Below are positions 20,912-31,426 of a DNA stretch of 64,000 bases, one piece after another. Position numbers and translations under genes: made by a program. Under the pieces are notes generated by a model. It ran no database searches. It was not told where the DNA came from and was given only the letters and a program-made list of their open reading frames with translations. The stretch spans positions 1 to 64,000 of the forward strand of contig JAIBEZ010000035.1 in assembly GCA_019459485.1 (NCBI GenBank), written 5' to 3'. The DNA is from Prolixibacteraceae bacterium. GTDB lineage: Bacteria > Bacteroidota > Bacteroidia > Bacteroidales > Prolixibacteraceae. How positions within the stretch are numbered: the stretch's first letter is position 1; the number at the start of each line of letters is the position of its first letter.

Positions 20912-21664
20912 ATGCTTGCAAAACGAATTATACCATGCCTTGATATTAAAGACGGTCAGACCGTGAAAGGCATCAATTTTATCAATATTAAGAGCGTTGG
21001 CGACCCGGTTGAACTGGGCGCATTGTATGCTGAACAGGGTGCCGACGAATTGGTTTTCCTCGATATTACTGCCACGCACGAAGGCCGCAAAACCTTTGTT
21101 GAACTGGTGAAACGCATCGCCCGTGAAATCAATATTCCGTTTACTGTTGGTGGCGGAATCAGCGAGTTGAAAGATGCAGATGCGCTGTTGAGTGCCGGTG
21201 CCGATAAAATCAGCATCAACTCATCAGCAGTTCGCAACCCGAAACTAATCGACGATCTGGCTTTGAACTTTGGAAGCCAATTTGTGGTTTTGGCCATCGA
21301 TGCGCGCGGCGAAAACGATTACTGGACGGTGACGGTGAATGGTGGTCGCATTCCGACAGAGAAAGAGCTTTTTTCATGGGCGAAAGAAGGCGAGAGCCGC
21401 GGTGCCGGAGAAATTTTGTTTACATCGATGAACCACGACGGAACCAAAGCCGGTTTTGCAAATAAGGAACTGGCTAAAATGTCGGATATGTTGCGCATTC
21501 CTATCATCGCTTCCGGAGGCGCCGGAAACATGGATCACTTTGTGGATGTGTTTACCGAAGGAAAAGCCGACGCCGGATTGGCTGCCAGCATTTTCCATTA
21601 CAAGGAAATTGCGATACCCGATTTGAAAGCATATCTTCGGGCCAAAAATATTCCCATCCGATAA
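20912..21664 (+). CDS. hisF: Imidazole glycerol phosphate synthase, cyclase subunit
   Basis: [48 protein letters not shown]. Confidence 0.97.
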   Translation: MLAKRIIPCLDIKDGQTVKGINFINIKSVGDPVELGALYAEQGADELVFLDITATHEGRKTFVELVKRIAREINIPFTVGGGISELKDADALLSAGADKISINSSAVRNPKLIDDLALNFGSQFVVLAIDARGENDYWTVTVNGGRIPTEKELFSWAKEGESRGAGEILFTSMNHDGTKAGFANKELAKMSDMLRIPIIASGGAGNMDHFVDVFTEGKADAGLAASIFHYKEIAIPDLKAYLRAKNIPIR

Positions 21665-21678
21665 TTACTCCATACCCA

Positions 21679-22839
21679 ATGAAAAGAGTCGTTTTCTTTC
21701 TTGTGTTTTTTGTTTCGGCAGCAACTTTCGCTCAAAATAATATTGACAAAGAACTATTAACTCAAATTCCAAACTGTGAAAATGTTGCTTTCAATTCTTC
21801 AAGAATGATTGAACGTTTTTTTGGATTGAAAAATTATGATTCGATTGCTGTTGTTTCCAATCGGTGGGAAGATTTTTGCGGAACAACAGAACCTTTGTTT
21901 CGCTTAAAAGTTTTGAATCAGATTCAAGGCAGAACATTTAGCGATATTTGGATGGATAAGGAGTTTCTCATGAATTTTATATTTCTTTATCTGGATCGCC
22001 TTGATTACGCTAAAGAATCCAATGCAAAACAAGTTTATGAGCGTTATAAAATTCCATTCGGATATATTTCGTTGAATTCACCTTTCGATGATTTGACGGT
22101 AGTTTGGGCAAATTCACTATTGGAGAAGGCTGACTTGTTGCCAGTTGAAAGAGCATTTTGCCTGCTATATTCAAATCAAACAGATGCTTTCTGGCAAATG
22201 TTAAAAGATCAAAAAGTTTCAGATGCGAAACTTCAGGAGGTTTATAACGAGCAGCTCCGAAAAACAAAAAAAATGGTTGAAGGAAATCTAGGAATTCTGT
22301 CTGGTATTTTCTTACCTCAATCCAACCTGAATGAATTCATTGGAATAAAGCCAATTTTTGGATTTCAGGTAGGTGCTAAAATTAATAAAGTTCAGTACGA
22401 CCTGACGCTTGCATTTCGACCTGGAAAACCTGCGAATCCTTACAACGTGGTTTTTAAAGATGAAATTGTTGAAACCAATTATCAGTTTGGCGGTTATGTT
22501 GGTTTGGATGGAGCGTATGAATTAACAAACAATTATAAAAAAGAATTGGATCTGCTTGGAGGAATCGGAGCAGAAATTATGGACGCCATTGAAGGCGATC
22601 CTGAAATAGAAAACGATAGTAAAACGCTCGCAAGTTTAAATCTTAACCTTGGTTTAGGATATAGAATCTATTCAAAAAGAATGAGTTTTGTTGGATTGCA
22701 AACCAAGTATAATTTCGTGAATTTAAATAATGAGAAGGGCACCAGTCTGAAAGGTAACTACATATCTCTGGTTCTCACCTATAATTATTTTGGAAATATC
22801 CAGAAAAATTCAATATTGAAAAGACTTAAAATAAAATAG
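21679..22839 (+). CDS. Predicted secreted/outer-membrane protein of unknown function
   Basis: Signal peptide MKRVVFFLVFFVSAATFAQ; C-terminal beta-barrel-like strands. Confidence 0.6.
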   Translation: MKRVVFFLVFFVSAATFAQNNIDKELLTQIPNCENVAFNSSRMIERFFGLKNYDSIAVVSNRWEDFCGTTEPLFRLKVLNQIQGRTFSDIWMDKEFLMNFIFLYLDRLDYAKESNAKQVYERYKIPFGYISLNSPFDDLTVVWANSLLEKADLLPVERAFCLLYSNQTDAFWQMLKDQKVSDAKLQEVYNEQLRKTKKMVEGNLGILSGIFLPQSNLNEFIGIKPIFGFQVGAKINKVQYDLTLAFRPGKPANPYNVVFKDEIVETNYQFGGYVGLDGAYELTNNYKKELDLLGGIGAEIMDAIEGDPEIENDSKTLASLNLNLGLGYRIYSKRMSFVGLQTKYNFVNLNNEKGTSLKGNYISLVLTYNYFGNIQKNSILKRLKIK

Positions 22840-22841
22840 AT

Positions 22842-23450
22842 ATGGAAAATACAAAATTAGATTACACCAAGCTTGGCAACGGACTCATTCCGGCCATTAT
22901 TCAGGATAATACTACCAATGTTGTATTGATGTTGGGATTCATGAACGAAGAAGCGGTTGCAAAAACCGAAGAAACCGGTCAGGTTACTTTTTTTAGCCGT
23001 ACCAAAAACCGGCTGTGGACCAAAGGTGAAGAATCGGGCAATTTCCTGAATGTCGTTTCCATCGCTCCCGATTGCGACAACGATACGCTTTTGATCAAGG
23101 TAAATCCGGTTGGCCCGGTTTGCCACACCGGCGACGATACTTGCTGGGGTGAAGAAAATGAGGAAAGCGATCTTCAGTTCCTGGAATATTTGCAGGATTT
23201 TATCGATCAGCGCAAACAGGAAATGCCTGAAGGTTCGTACACCACTTCGCTGTTTCAAAAAGGAACCCGCACAATTGCCCAGAAAGTGGGAGAGGAGGCG
23301 GTTGAAACCATTATCGGTGCAATGGCCGACGACGATGAGAATTTTCTATATGAAGGCGCCGATTTGTTGTACCACCTAATCGTTCTGTTGTCGCACAAAG
23401 GTTACCGCATTGAAGATTTAGCCAGAGAATTGAAGAAGCGACACAAATAA
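22842..23450 (+). CDS. hisIE: Bifunctional phosphoribosyl-AMP cyclohydrolase / phosphoribosyl-ATP pyrophosphatase
   Basis: FFSRTKNRLWTKGEESGN, VGPVCHTGDDTCWGE; KVGEEAVETIIGAM...LYHLIVLL. Confidence 0.96.
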   Translation: MENTKLDYTKLGNGLIPAIIQDNTTNVVLMLGFMNEEAVAKTEETGQVTFFSRTKNRLWTKGEESGNFLNVVSIAPDCDNDTLLIKVNPVGPVCHTGDDTCWGEENEESDLQFLEYLQDFIDQRKQEMPEGSYTTSLFQKGTRTIAQKVGEEAVETIIGAMADDDENFLYEGADLLYHLIVLLSHKGYRIEDLARELKKRHK

Positions 23451-23486
23451 TCGCTGTTTTGATTGTATAATATGATCCATATAAAG

Positions 23487-23517
23487 CGGAGTATTCTGTA
23501 AATAGAGTCCTCCGTTT
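23487..23517 (+). terminator. Possible his operon terminator (imperfect stem)
   Basis: AAAGCGGAGTATTCT-gtaa-ATAGAGTCCTCCGTTTT. Confidence 0.45.
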
Positions 23518-23640
23518 TGCATTTTAATGTGCCTAAATTGTTAAAAGATCAGCATTTACAAAAACTTAATAGCTCACTTACCGTAAAACCAATTTCGATT
23601 GGATTATTAGGCTATCTTTGCGCCTTCATTTTTGAACCCT

Positions 23641-25446
23641 ATGCAGAAGATTAGAAACATTGCGATTATTGCCCACGTTGACCACGGTAAAACGACATTG
23701 GTTGACAAGATGATTTACTATTGTAACATCATGAAAGAACACGAGAAGATGCAGGAGCTGATTCTCGACAGCAACGATTTGGAACGTGAAAGAGGTATTA
23801 CCATTCTGGCAAAGAATGTATCGGTTATTTATAACGACATTAAAATCAATATAATAGATACTCCCGGTCACGCCGATTTTGGTGGTGAAGTTGAACGTGT
23901 ACTGAACATGGCTGACGGTGTTTTATTGTTGGTGGATGCTTTTGAAGGCACCATGCCACAAACACGTTTCGTATTGTCAAAAGCACTGGCATTGGGCTTG
24001 AAACCCATTGTTGTGGTAAACAAAGTTGACAAACCAAACTGTCGTCCGGAAGAAGTTCACGAGCAGGTTTTCGACCTGATGTACAGCCTGAACGCAACCG
24101 AAGAACAATTAAATTTCCCTACAATTTACGGATCGGCCAAACAAGGTTGGATGTCGGATGACTGGAAAGTTCCTACTGACAATATCGAAGCATTGCTGAA
24201 ATCGATCGTAAAGTACATTCCTGGTCCGGTTCCAAATCCGGGCACTCCGCAGGTTTTGATTACTTCACTTGATTATTCATCCTATGTTGGCCGTATTGCA
24301 ATTGGCCGTATCCACCGGGGCGAAATCAGCGAAGGAATGAACGTTTCGCTTGTAAAACGCGATGGTTCAGTAAAACGCACGAAAATTAAAGAACTGCATA
24401 CGTTTACAGGTCTTGGACGCCAGAAAGTTGAAAGTATGGTTTCCGGAGATATTTGCGCCATGGTTGGAATTGATGGTTTCGACATTGGCGATACCGTTTG
24501 CGATTGGGAAAATCCTGAACCGCTTGATCCGATTGCGGTGGATGAGCCAACCATGAGTATGACATTCATGATTAACAACTCGCCATTCTACGGAAAAGAG
24601 GGGAAATATGTGACTTCGCGCCACTTGAAAGACCGTCTGGAAAAGGAACTGGAGAAGAACCTTGCTTTGCGGGTACTTCCAACTGATTCAGCCGATTCTT
24701 ACACTGTTTATGGACGTGGGGTACTGCATTTATCGGTGCTGATTGAAACCATGCGTCGCGAAGGATACGAGCTTCAGGTTGGACAACCTCAGGTTTTGTT
24801 TAAAGAAATTGATGGTGAGAAATGTGAACCAATCGAAGAATTGCACGTGGATGTACCTGAAGAATATTCAGGGAAAGTGGTTGAAATGGCCTCGCAGCGT
24901 AAAGGCGAAATGCAAATAATGGAGCGAAAAGGCGATCGCATTCACCTCGAATTCATTATTCCGTCACGCGGAATTATCGGCATGCGTACCAATATGTTGA
25001 CTGCCACCGCCGGAGAAGCGGTTATGAACCACCGTTTTATTGAATATCAGCCGTATAAGGGAGCAATCGACATTAGGAATAACGGATCGCTGGTTGCCCT
25101 TGAAACCGGAACCGCATTTGCTTATTCGATCAGTAAACTTGCTGACCGGGGATCATTCTTTATCGATCCGCAACAGGAAATTTATGAAGGACAAGTGATT
25201 GGCGAAAATAACCGTGCTGATGATTTAACAATCAATGTAACCAAGCCAAAAAAATTGACCAACATGCGGGCCTCTGGTACCGACGAAAAAATGAGGTTGA
25301 TTACTCCCATTCGATTTAGTTTGGAAGAGGCTTTGGAATATATAAAAGAAGATGAGTTGGTTGAGGTAACGCCTTTGTCAATCCGGATGCGTAAGATCTT
25401 CCTGAAAGAGCACGAACGAAAAAGATTGGCTAAAAACAGTCAATAG
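23641..25446 (+). CDS. typA: Ribosome-associated translational GTPase TypA/BipA
   Basis: [61 protein letters not shown]. Confidence 0.97.
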   Translation: MQKIRNIAIIAHVDHGKTTLVDKMIYYCNIMKEHEKMQELILDSNDLERERGITILAKNVSVIYNDIKINIIDTPGHADFGGEVERVLNMADGVLLLVDAFEGTMPQTRFVLSKALALGLKPIVVVNKVDKPNCRPEEVHEQVFDLMYSLNATEEQLNFPTIYGSAKQGWMSDDWKVPTDNIEALLKSIVKYIPGPVPNPGTPQVLITSLDYSSYVGRIAIGRIHRGEISEGMNVSLVKRDGSVKRTKIKELHTFTGLGRQKVESMVSGDICAMVGIDGFDIGDTVCDWENPEPLDPIAVDEPTMSMTFMINNSPFYGKEGKYVTSRHLKDRLEKELEKNLALRVLPTDSADSYTVYGRGVLHLSVLIETMRREGYELQVGQPQVLFKEIDGEKCEPIEELHVDVPEEYSGKVVEMASQRKGEMQIMERKGDRIHLEFIIPSRGIIGMRTNMLTATAGEAVMNHRFIEYQPYKGAIDIRNNGSLVALETGTAFAYSISKLADRGSFFIDPQQEIYEGQVIGENNRADDLTINVTKPKKLTNMRASGTDEKMRLITPIRFSLEEALEYIKEDELVEVTPLSIRMRKIFLKEHERKRLAKNSQ

Positions 25447-25474
25447 TAAGTTTGCACATCCAAATACAATATAG

Positions 25475-25510
25475 AAACCCTGATCGGAATAAATCCTGAT
25501 CAGGGTTTTT
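25475..25510 (+). terminator. typA intrinsic terminator
   Basis: AAACCCTGATC ... GATCAGGGTTTTT. Confidence 0.85.
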
Positions 25511-25654
25511 CTTTGAGGTGTGAGGACCCATTTTATTTCTTGATTTTTCCTGAATGAGTATTGCTCTATAACACAAACAGTGGCGTTAAATAACATGCTT
25601 TTTTTAGTTAAAATGTTGTACTTTTTGCAGAACCAATAATTAAAACCTTTCATT

Positions 25655-26356
25655 ATGAATGTCATATCCACTTGCCTTACGGGAACTGCAACTATTCTGT
25701 CTTGCAGAAAGATTGCACAGTCATTTAGTGAAAATATCTACGAACTCTCTTCTATCAGGCACAATTGGTCGCCTGAATATGCCGCTAATCTGAAGGAAAG
25801 AATTGACACGATTATGCACCAGTATTTTACAGAAGAATCGCTTTCAGAACACCTCGAAAAACATGGTCAGCTTTACGAATTAATGGTTGCCGCTTTAAAA
25901 GACGTTACCGTATTTCGTGCCGAATTGAAAGTTGATTTCAGTTACGACAAACCATTTCTGAAGGAGACTTTTGAGAAATTGGGATACGTTGATTATTACA
26001 GCGACGCAAAAAACGGCGATCATTTTAGTCTGTACAAAATGATGTCAACATTCAAACGCAACATGGACAGCGAATTACAGCAAGTGATTTTGGCGAGGGG
26101 AATCGATAAGCATTTGCTGACCCGGTTACTTACATACCGAGAAAAGCTGGCTGAATTAAGGAACTGTTTTGATATTTTACATGGCAAAGACGAATTGGGT
26201 GCCGAATTGAAACGGGAAATCAATGCCATTTATTCTGAAGTGAAAGACATCTGCCGCATAGCGACCGCTTATTACGAATTTGACCCTGTTCAACGTGACA
26301 GGTTCTGCTTCTACAAGGTCATGATCGGCCTTCGAAAATCGATGCTGGTAAACTGA
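25655..26356 (+). CDS. Hypothetical helical protein
   Basis: Intact 233-aa ORF followed by a terminator; family not recognised. Confidence 0.6.
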   Translation: MNVISTCLTGTATILSCRKIAQSFSENIYELSSIRHNWSPEYAANLKERIDTIMHQYFTEESLSEHLEKHGQLYELMVAALKDVTVFRAELKVDFSYDKPFLKETFEKLGYVDYYSDAKNGDHFSLYKMMSTFKRNMDSELQQVILARGIDKHLLTRLLTYREKLAELRNCFDILHGKDELGAELKREINAIYSEVKDICRIATAYYEFDPVQRDRFCFYKVMIGLRKSMLVN

Positions 26357-26363
26357 TCAAAAA

Positions 26364-26396
26364 AAATCCGGAGTTTTAAAACCTCCGGATTTTTTT
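26364..26396. terminator. Bidirectional intrinsic terminator
   Basis: AAATCCGGAG-ttttaaaac-CTCCGGATTTTTTT between convergent genes. Confidence 0.85.
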
Positions 26397-26417
26397 GTCA
26401 ATATAATTTTGTGTGAT

Positions 26418-26999
26418 TTATTCCTGATCGTCAGTTTCTTCCAATTCGGTTTCTTCGTCTTCCTCGTCATCTGCCGAGTAAACAACATCCAAATCTTCAT
26501 CTTCAAAAACAGGTTTTTTTGTAACCTCTTTCAACGGTTTCAGGTTTGAAGGGATTTTTGCATTCACTTTGTCTTCAAAATAAGGGAAAACATCAATGAT
26601 ATTGCATATTGCCAGTGAAGTTGTTTGATATGGAACCAGAACGTAAGCCAGTCCTTCTTCGAGGCGTTGGAGAGCCTGTTTCAGATCGTCGGCAGCAACC
26701 AGAAAATAGTTGTTTATTTTCTTCTCTTTTCCGGCTTTTTCGTCGATGGTTACAATACCAATTCTTGCCTTGTACCACCATTCGCCGTTTTCGTGCGGAT
26801 ATATTTCAACGATATTCGATTTTTTGATATTGTCAACCATAAATTCACCACGAACCATGGTTTCCATTTGCTGAATGATGCGTGTTTCGGCATCTGTAAA
26901 CGATACGGCATCTACCAGATATACCTCGCTCACTTTGCGTTCGCGGCCGTCATCGTCAATTTTTACGTATTTTACTTTACACTCGAACCAGGTTTGCAT
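26418..26999 (-). CDS. DUF4494-family protein
   Basis: MQTWFECKVKYVKIDDDGRERKVSEVYLVDAVSFTDAETRI; acidic tail. Confidence 0.85.
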   Translation of the reverse strand: MQTWFECKVKYVKIDDDGRERKVSEVYLVDAVSFTDAETRIIQQMETMVRGEFMVDNIKKSNIVEIYPHENGEWWYKARIGIVTIDEKAGKEKKINNYFLVAADDLKQALQRLEEGLAYVLVPYQTTSLAICNIIDVFPYFEDKVNAKIPSNLKPLKEVTKKPVFEDEDLDVVYSADDEEDEETELEETDDQE

Positions 27000-27251
27000 A
27001 CTTTATTTTTTTTGATCTGCAAAGATATTTTCTCTCTCCGGATATCCTTCGGAAAACGGAAATAGTTTTAAACAATTTACAGATTGTACCAAAAAGAAGG
27101 GGCTCTTTGTACTAAGGCAAACAGCCTACTATTCCCAGTTTTTATTATATGGTTCTACATGAAATATATTATTTAAAAAATATAAAACATGATTGTATTA
27201 TGATTTAAAATTCAGTATTTTTAAACACTAAACAACTTAAAAGTTCAAACC

Positions 27252-27788
27252 ATGAAAAAATTAAGCTTTAGAAGAATCATTCGTTTAGTCTTTGCTCTTT
27301 CAGTGGTATTATCTTTTGGCTCAACCTGTGCAGATAATGAAGAACCTACACCAGACTATGCAGGAAAATGGGAAACTGAAAAACCATATCCATCTACAAG
27401 TGGATTTGTTAAAGTTTTTTACTATTTGGAACTTTCAAATAGCGAATTTACAGAGACCTTTGTAAAGCCCACACTAGACGCTACTGTTACTCCAACTCAA
27501 GTGAAAATTGAAGGATTAGTTTCAATAACTGGAAATATTTTGGAATTAACACCGAATAAACTAAGCTTTTCATACTATAACAGGTCCACATCAACTGCTG
27601 CAGAACCTCATGAAAGCTATTCCAACGAAGATCAAAATTTTGATCTTCGACTTGACGGTTTGATATCACCAACTAGTAACCATAAAATGGAATACGACAT
27701 TACTGATGGGAAGCTATATCTTAAAATAGACTATAACAAGGATGGCCTTTATTCAGAAAGCGAAAAATCAGTTTACACAAAGCAGTAA
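27252..27788 (+). CDS. Predicted secreted protein/lipoprotein, unknown function
   Basis: N-terminal signal with FGSTCADNEEP; no recognised domain. Confidence 0.55.
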   Translation: MKKLSFRRIIRLVFALSVVLSFGSTCADNEEPTPDYAGKWETEKPYPSTSGFVKVFYYLELSNSEFTETFVKPTLDATVTPTQVKIEGLVSITGNILELTPNKLSFSYYNRSTSTAAEPHESYSNEDQNFDLRLDGLISPTSNHKMEYDITDGKLYLKIDYNKDGLYSESEKSVYTKQ

Positions 27789-27810
27789 GAATTCTCATTA
27801 GTAGCCACAA

Positions 27811-27855
27811 AAAAGCCGCTCCCTTCGCGGAAAGCGGCTTTGGTATTTTTGTTTC
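27811..27855 (+). terminator. Intrinsic terminator-like hairpin
   Basis: AAAGCCGCT-cccttcgcgga-AAGCGGCTTT, T-rich tail. Confidence 0.65.
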
Positions 27856-27937
27856 AAACCAGACGGTTTCGAAAACCTAGGCAGGCGATTCCGATGTTTT
27901 GGCACAGCTCAACAACCTCCTTATTTTAGTTAGAAAG

Positions 27938-29209
27938 ATGAATACATTACTGAAAAATGCAATTATCGTTATAGCTGTTTCAATAGGATTTAGTAGTTGT
28001 TCAACATTGAATTTCAATAACTTGAAATACGATAATAATTTAGAACTCTATAAATACCCAATTTTCCAAAACACCTCAATATTTGTTCGTAATGAAAATG
28101 ATCGTTTAATCGACAAAAATAATATCGATAGTTTTTATGTAGAACTGGAAAAGAATGAATTTAAATATTCATTTAAAGAAAGTCTTGAGAATGACAAATA
28201 TTTAAAATTTACTGATTTAAAAGTTGCAAAACTTTATGCTGAAATTAACCAACATATCGAATCAAAAGAGTTTAATTCTGCATTGTCAAAGCTCAACCAA
28301 TTAGAAGCTGTCTATCCAGCCATTGTGAAATTTAGTGACGTTCATTTTCTTAGAGCGATAACATACGGGCAAACAGACAGTTTAGACAAGGCAAAAGAAA
28401 GTTATGCTGATTTCTTAAATTACTCTTCCGGCAAGTATTCTGCAAGATTCAGAGGAAATCGTGATTTAGATTTAAATGATAGTATTTGGGGATTACAGAG
28501 AAAATATGCCAGGGAAAAATTGTTCGATTTCACTACGAATAATTATTCACTATTCCTTTCAGATATGAAGCCAAAATATCATTACAATAGCTTTCAGCCA
28601 GGGTTTCTTTTAAATCCCGAGGACTATTCCAGAGGTGTAAAGTGGGTTACAATGTTGGTATTTGGCATGGATTATTCAAATAGATTTGGGTTAGGATATC
28701 AAGTGAATAGAAAGTTAAAAAGCAATCTGGATCTGAATTTGTGGGCAATGGCATCGGGAAACACAACAGGCTTAGGAGGTGGAGTTCCGATTCAGGTTTA
28801 TAAATCCCCGGATGATAGATTTGGAATAAAATTAAGTCCGTTTGCAAGTTTTTCTTATACTGATAGCATTACGGTTGATGATACAAACTATCGGATACGG
28901 CAGGTTCTTGTCAATTTTGGTGCTAAGCTCTCCGGTGGATATTATCTGTTACCAAATTTAGCTTTTGGCGCATATTACAAGTATAATTTTCACAATACCA
29001 ATAATCCGATTCTTACAAAAAATCACAATATCAACCTGTGGTGGCACAACGAATTGGACCTAAGTTTATATTATGACATTTCGAAAGGACTAAGTTTTAA
29101 AGCTGGACTTTATAATGGTGATGTAGTCAGTGGTCTGTTTTGGTCTGGATGGGAAATAGGTTATAATATTACAAATCAAAGTTTTATCGTAAGAATTGAG
29201 ATGTATTAA
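27938..29209 (+). CDS. Lipoprotein with TPR-like N-terminal part and beta-barrel-like C-terminal part
   Basis: Lipobox GFSSCSTL; helical repeat region then alternating strands. Confidence 0.5.
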   Translation: MNTLLKNAIIVIAVSIGFSSCSTLNFNNLKYDNNLELYKYPIFQNTSIFVRNENDRLIDKNNIDSFYVELEKNEFKYSFKESLENDKYLKFTDLKVAKLYAEINQHIESKEFNSALSKLNQLEAVYPAIVKFSDVHFLRAITYGQTDSLDKAKESYADFLNYSSGKYSARFRGNRDLDLNDSIWGLQRKYAREKLFDFTTNNYSLFLSDMKPKYHYNSFQPGFLLNPEDYSRGVKWVTMLVFGMDYSNRFGLGYQVNRKLKSNLDLNLWAMASGNTTGLGGGVPIQVYKSPDDRFGIKLSPFASFSYTDSITVDDTNYRIRQVLVNFGAKLSGGYYLLPNLAFGAYYKYNFHNTNNPILTKNHNINLWWHNELDLSLYYDISKGLSFKAGLYNGDVVSGLFWSGWEIGYNITNQSFIVRIEMY

Positions 29210-29318
29210 AAGGCTTATTTTAGAAACGCAATCAGGGGTTGACAGAGTAAAGTTCATCGGGAAACTCGCGTCTTGCTTATATTTGAGAGACATTGGGGCA
29301 ATTAAAAACCAGACTGCA

Positions 29319-30017
29319 ATGAGATTAACAATATTGATCGTTATAAGTTTAGTAACACAGTTGATTTATGGTCAAGAGAAATCTGACTTGATAGGGTTAA
29401 GGTTAAAACTTCATCCATTTATGTTGCTAAATCCTGATAAGCCATACATTCAAGGTAGTACTGAAATAATAGTGAAAAATAAAATTGGATTAGAAATTGG
29501 ATTTGGCAAAAGATACATTGATGATTGGTTACTTGATGGAATATTGACTGATAAAGAGCCTGATTCAGCAGTAGTGGATTTTAAAGGGACAAGTTTTATG
29601 GGTGAAATTAAATACTATGGATTAATCTCAAAGATCTCGACGAATTATTCTGATTATATTGGTATTACATATCGTTGGGTTGATGATTTGAGAAACAAGA
29701 GACTTGAATACTACCCATACGATAGAGGAAATACAATAAATTTAGGAAACGACTTGATTGAAGAGAATTGCGCAATTCAGAGAGGACTTAATATACTGGC
29801 AATTAAATATGGCGGAATATTAGAATATAATAAATTTGGATTTGAAGGATTTATTGAATTGGGAATAAAACATAAACATCAGTACTATATTGCAAATGAA
29901 TTATATGAGGCAGGGTATGATGCTTTTTCTGATTTTCACAATCCAACTCCTAAGCCGATGAATAGATATAGACCGCATTTAGGAATAGGGTTTCGAATAA
30001 GCTATAAAATACTATAA
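29319..30017 (+). CDS. Predicted outer-membrane/secreted protein, unknown
   Basis: Signal peptide MRLTILIVISLVTQLIYGQ; barrel-like strands. Confidence 0.5.
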   Translation: MRLTILIVISLVTQLIYGQEKSDLIGLRLKLHPFMLLNPDKPYIQGSTEIIVKNKIGLEIGFGKRYIDDWLLDGILTDKEPDSAVVDFKGTSFMGEIKYYGLISKISTNYSDYIGITYRWVDDLRNKRLEYYPYDRGNTINLGNDLIEENCAIQRGLNILAIKYGGILEYNKFGFEGFIELGIKHKHQYYIANELYEAGYDAFSDFHNPTPKPMNRYRPHLGIGFRISYKIL

Positions 30018-30103
30018 TTAACAGCTGCTTGCACCCTGATGACAAAATGGATAGAAAATAAATGTTGATATTTAAAACAATACAGAAACTAAAAAACACA
30101 ACT

Positions 30104-30658
30104 ATGAAAAGCATTAATTACTTAGGAATCATTATTCTCACTTTGACTTTGGCGTGTGAGGATACGAACAGCAACATTGACTCGAAGGTGGAAATAGGAA
30201 AAATTCAAGACAATGTTCTAATTAAAAAGTTTGATCTTCCCAAATTGGTAACAAGCTCAAATCCTGATTCTATTGACGTGGATGGAGACTTAAAGTATGA
30301 CTTCACTTTTACGAAAACGGCAGTACCTCTGAAGACTGGATATGGTCTTGCTACTCAAATTAGCAAAAAATCAGGAACGCAAATAGCTCTTTCGGTGATT
30401 AACAATTATCCAGACACTTTGTCCTATTCAGCAATTGTCGATGATCAGGCCAATTGGTCAGATGACAAAAATGATAAACTTGTATTACAGGGATATAGCT
30501 GTCCTCAGACACAGACGTATTGCGTTTTGTCCGGAAATTTCATAAAATCTAAAGATCAATATCTGGGTTTTAAAATTTCGAAACGATATGGATGGATCAA
30601 ATTAGTAAACGAAGAGTCTGGTGACTTGAAGATAGCAGAATTTGCAATTAGCAAGTAA
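30104..30658 (+). CDS. Predicted lipoprotein, unknown
   Basis: MKSINYLGIIILTLTLACEDTNS lipobox. Confidence 0.5.
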   Translation: MKSINYLGIIILTLTLACEDTNSNIDSKVEIGKIQDNVLIKKFDLPKLVTSSNPDSIDVDGDLKYDFTFTKTAVPLKTGYGLATQISKKSGTQIALSVINNYPDTLSYSAIVDDQANWSDDKNDKLVLQGYSCPQTQTYCVLSGNFIKSKDQYLGFKISKRYGWIKLVNEESGDLKIAEFAISK

Positions 30659-30696
30659 AAAACACCCTAATAATTTGAAAAAGAACCTGATATATA

Positions 30697-30798
30697 TTGA
30701 CAATCTCTTTATTGTTTACGTCTTGTGCAACAATATTGAATTGCAATTGGGTTAATTCAACAAACAAAAAAGTTTGCAACATTATAAAAGACTCATGA
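30697..30798 (+). CDS. Possible 33-aa lipoprotein or decayed lipoprotein start (TTG start), overlapping the next ORF
   Basis: (M)TISLLFTSCATILNCNWVNSTNKKVCNIIKDS; its TGA overlaps the ATG at 30795 (ATGA). Confidence 0.25.
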   Translation: MTISLLFTSCATILNCNWVNSTNKKVCNIIKDS

Positions 30799-31376
30799 TC
30801 GTGAAAAGAATTGCAGCGATAATTGGATTATATTTTGTCCTCTTTGTAATGAATATCAGTTGCCGCCGTGAACACTTCCTGATAACCGGTATTCGATTTG
30901 AAAGCGCAACATTGGATAAAGAGAAAGCTGAAATGAGATTTAACGACTATGTCCCAACAAGTGTTTTTACAAAGGACATCGTATTTGTCATTTCATATGA
31001 AACCGTATTTGTTGCGCTTAATTCTTTCAATTTGAATTCTAATTGCCACGCATTAACTCTCGGCAAAATAATGGACAATAAACTATTAGATGAAACATTT
31101 TCAATCAGCCTTGACCATCCATTTATATACAATTCTGATACTGTCAAGACAAATCAAAATATCTTGGAGAATGCCAGTATAAAAAAGGAGATTGAAATTT
31201 TCGAGAGTAACCAAGCATTTCACAATTCAGGCGCTGACAAAGTATTTTCTTTTAGTGATTATTTTATGAAAAATGCAAAATTTGACACAATAAGCTATAA
31301 TGTTGCATTTTACTGCAAGACATCTGACAACATAGAGTTTAACGAGCAAATAAGTGTAAAATTCAGAATAGAATAA
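30795..31376 (+). CDS. Predicted membrane-anchored/lipoprotein, unknown
   Basis: MIVKRIAAIIGLYFVLFVMNISCRRE signal. Confidence 0.5.
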   Translation: MIVKRIAAIIGLYFVLFVMNISCRREHFLITGIRFESATLDKEKAEMRFNDYVPTSVFTKDIVFVISYETVFVALNSFNLNSNCHALTLGKIMDNKLLDETFSISLDHPFIYNSDTVKTNQNILENASIKKEIEIFESNQAFHNSGADKVFSFSDYFMKNAKFDTISYNVAFYCKTSDNIEFNEQISVKFRIE

Positions 31377-31426
31377 AATGTAATAATCTCCAGCACAGTA
31401 TGTAATGGAAAGATGAAAAACAACAA

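Noticed and set aside
23613-23620. TATCTTTG as a typA promoter -7 element
   Set aside because: Matches TAnnTTTG but there is no -33 TTTG at 19-20 nt; not listed as a feature.
27800-27937. Possible attachment site/integrase remnant near GGTTTCGAAAACCTAGGCAGGCG
   Set aside because: No integrase, no matching direct repeat at the other end of the block, no tRNA 3' end recognised.
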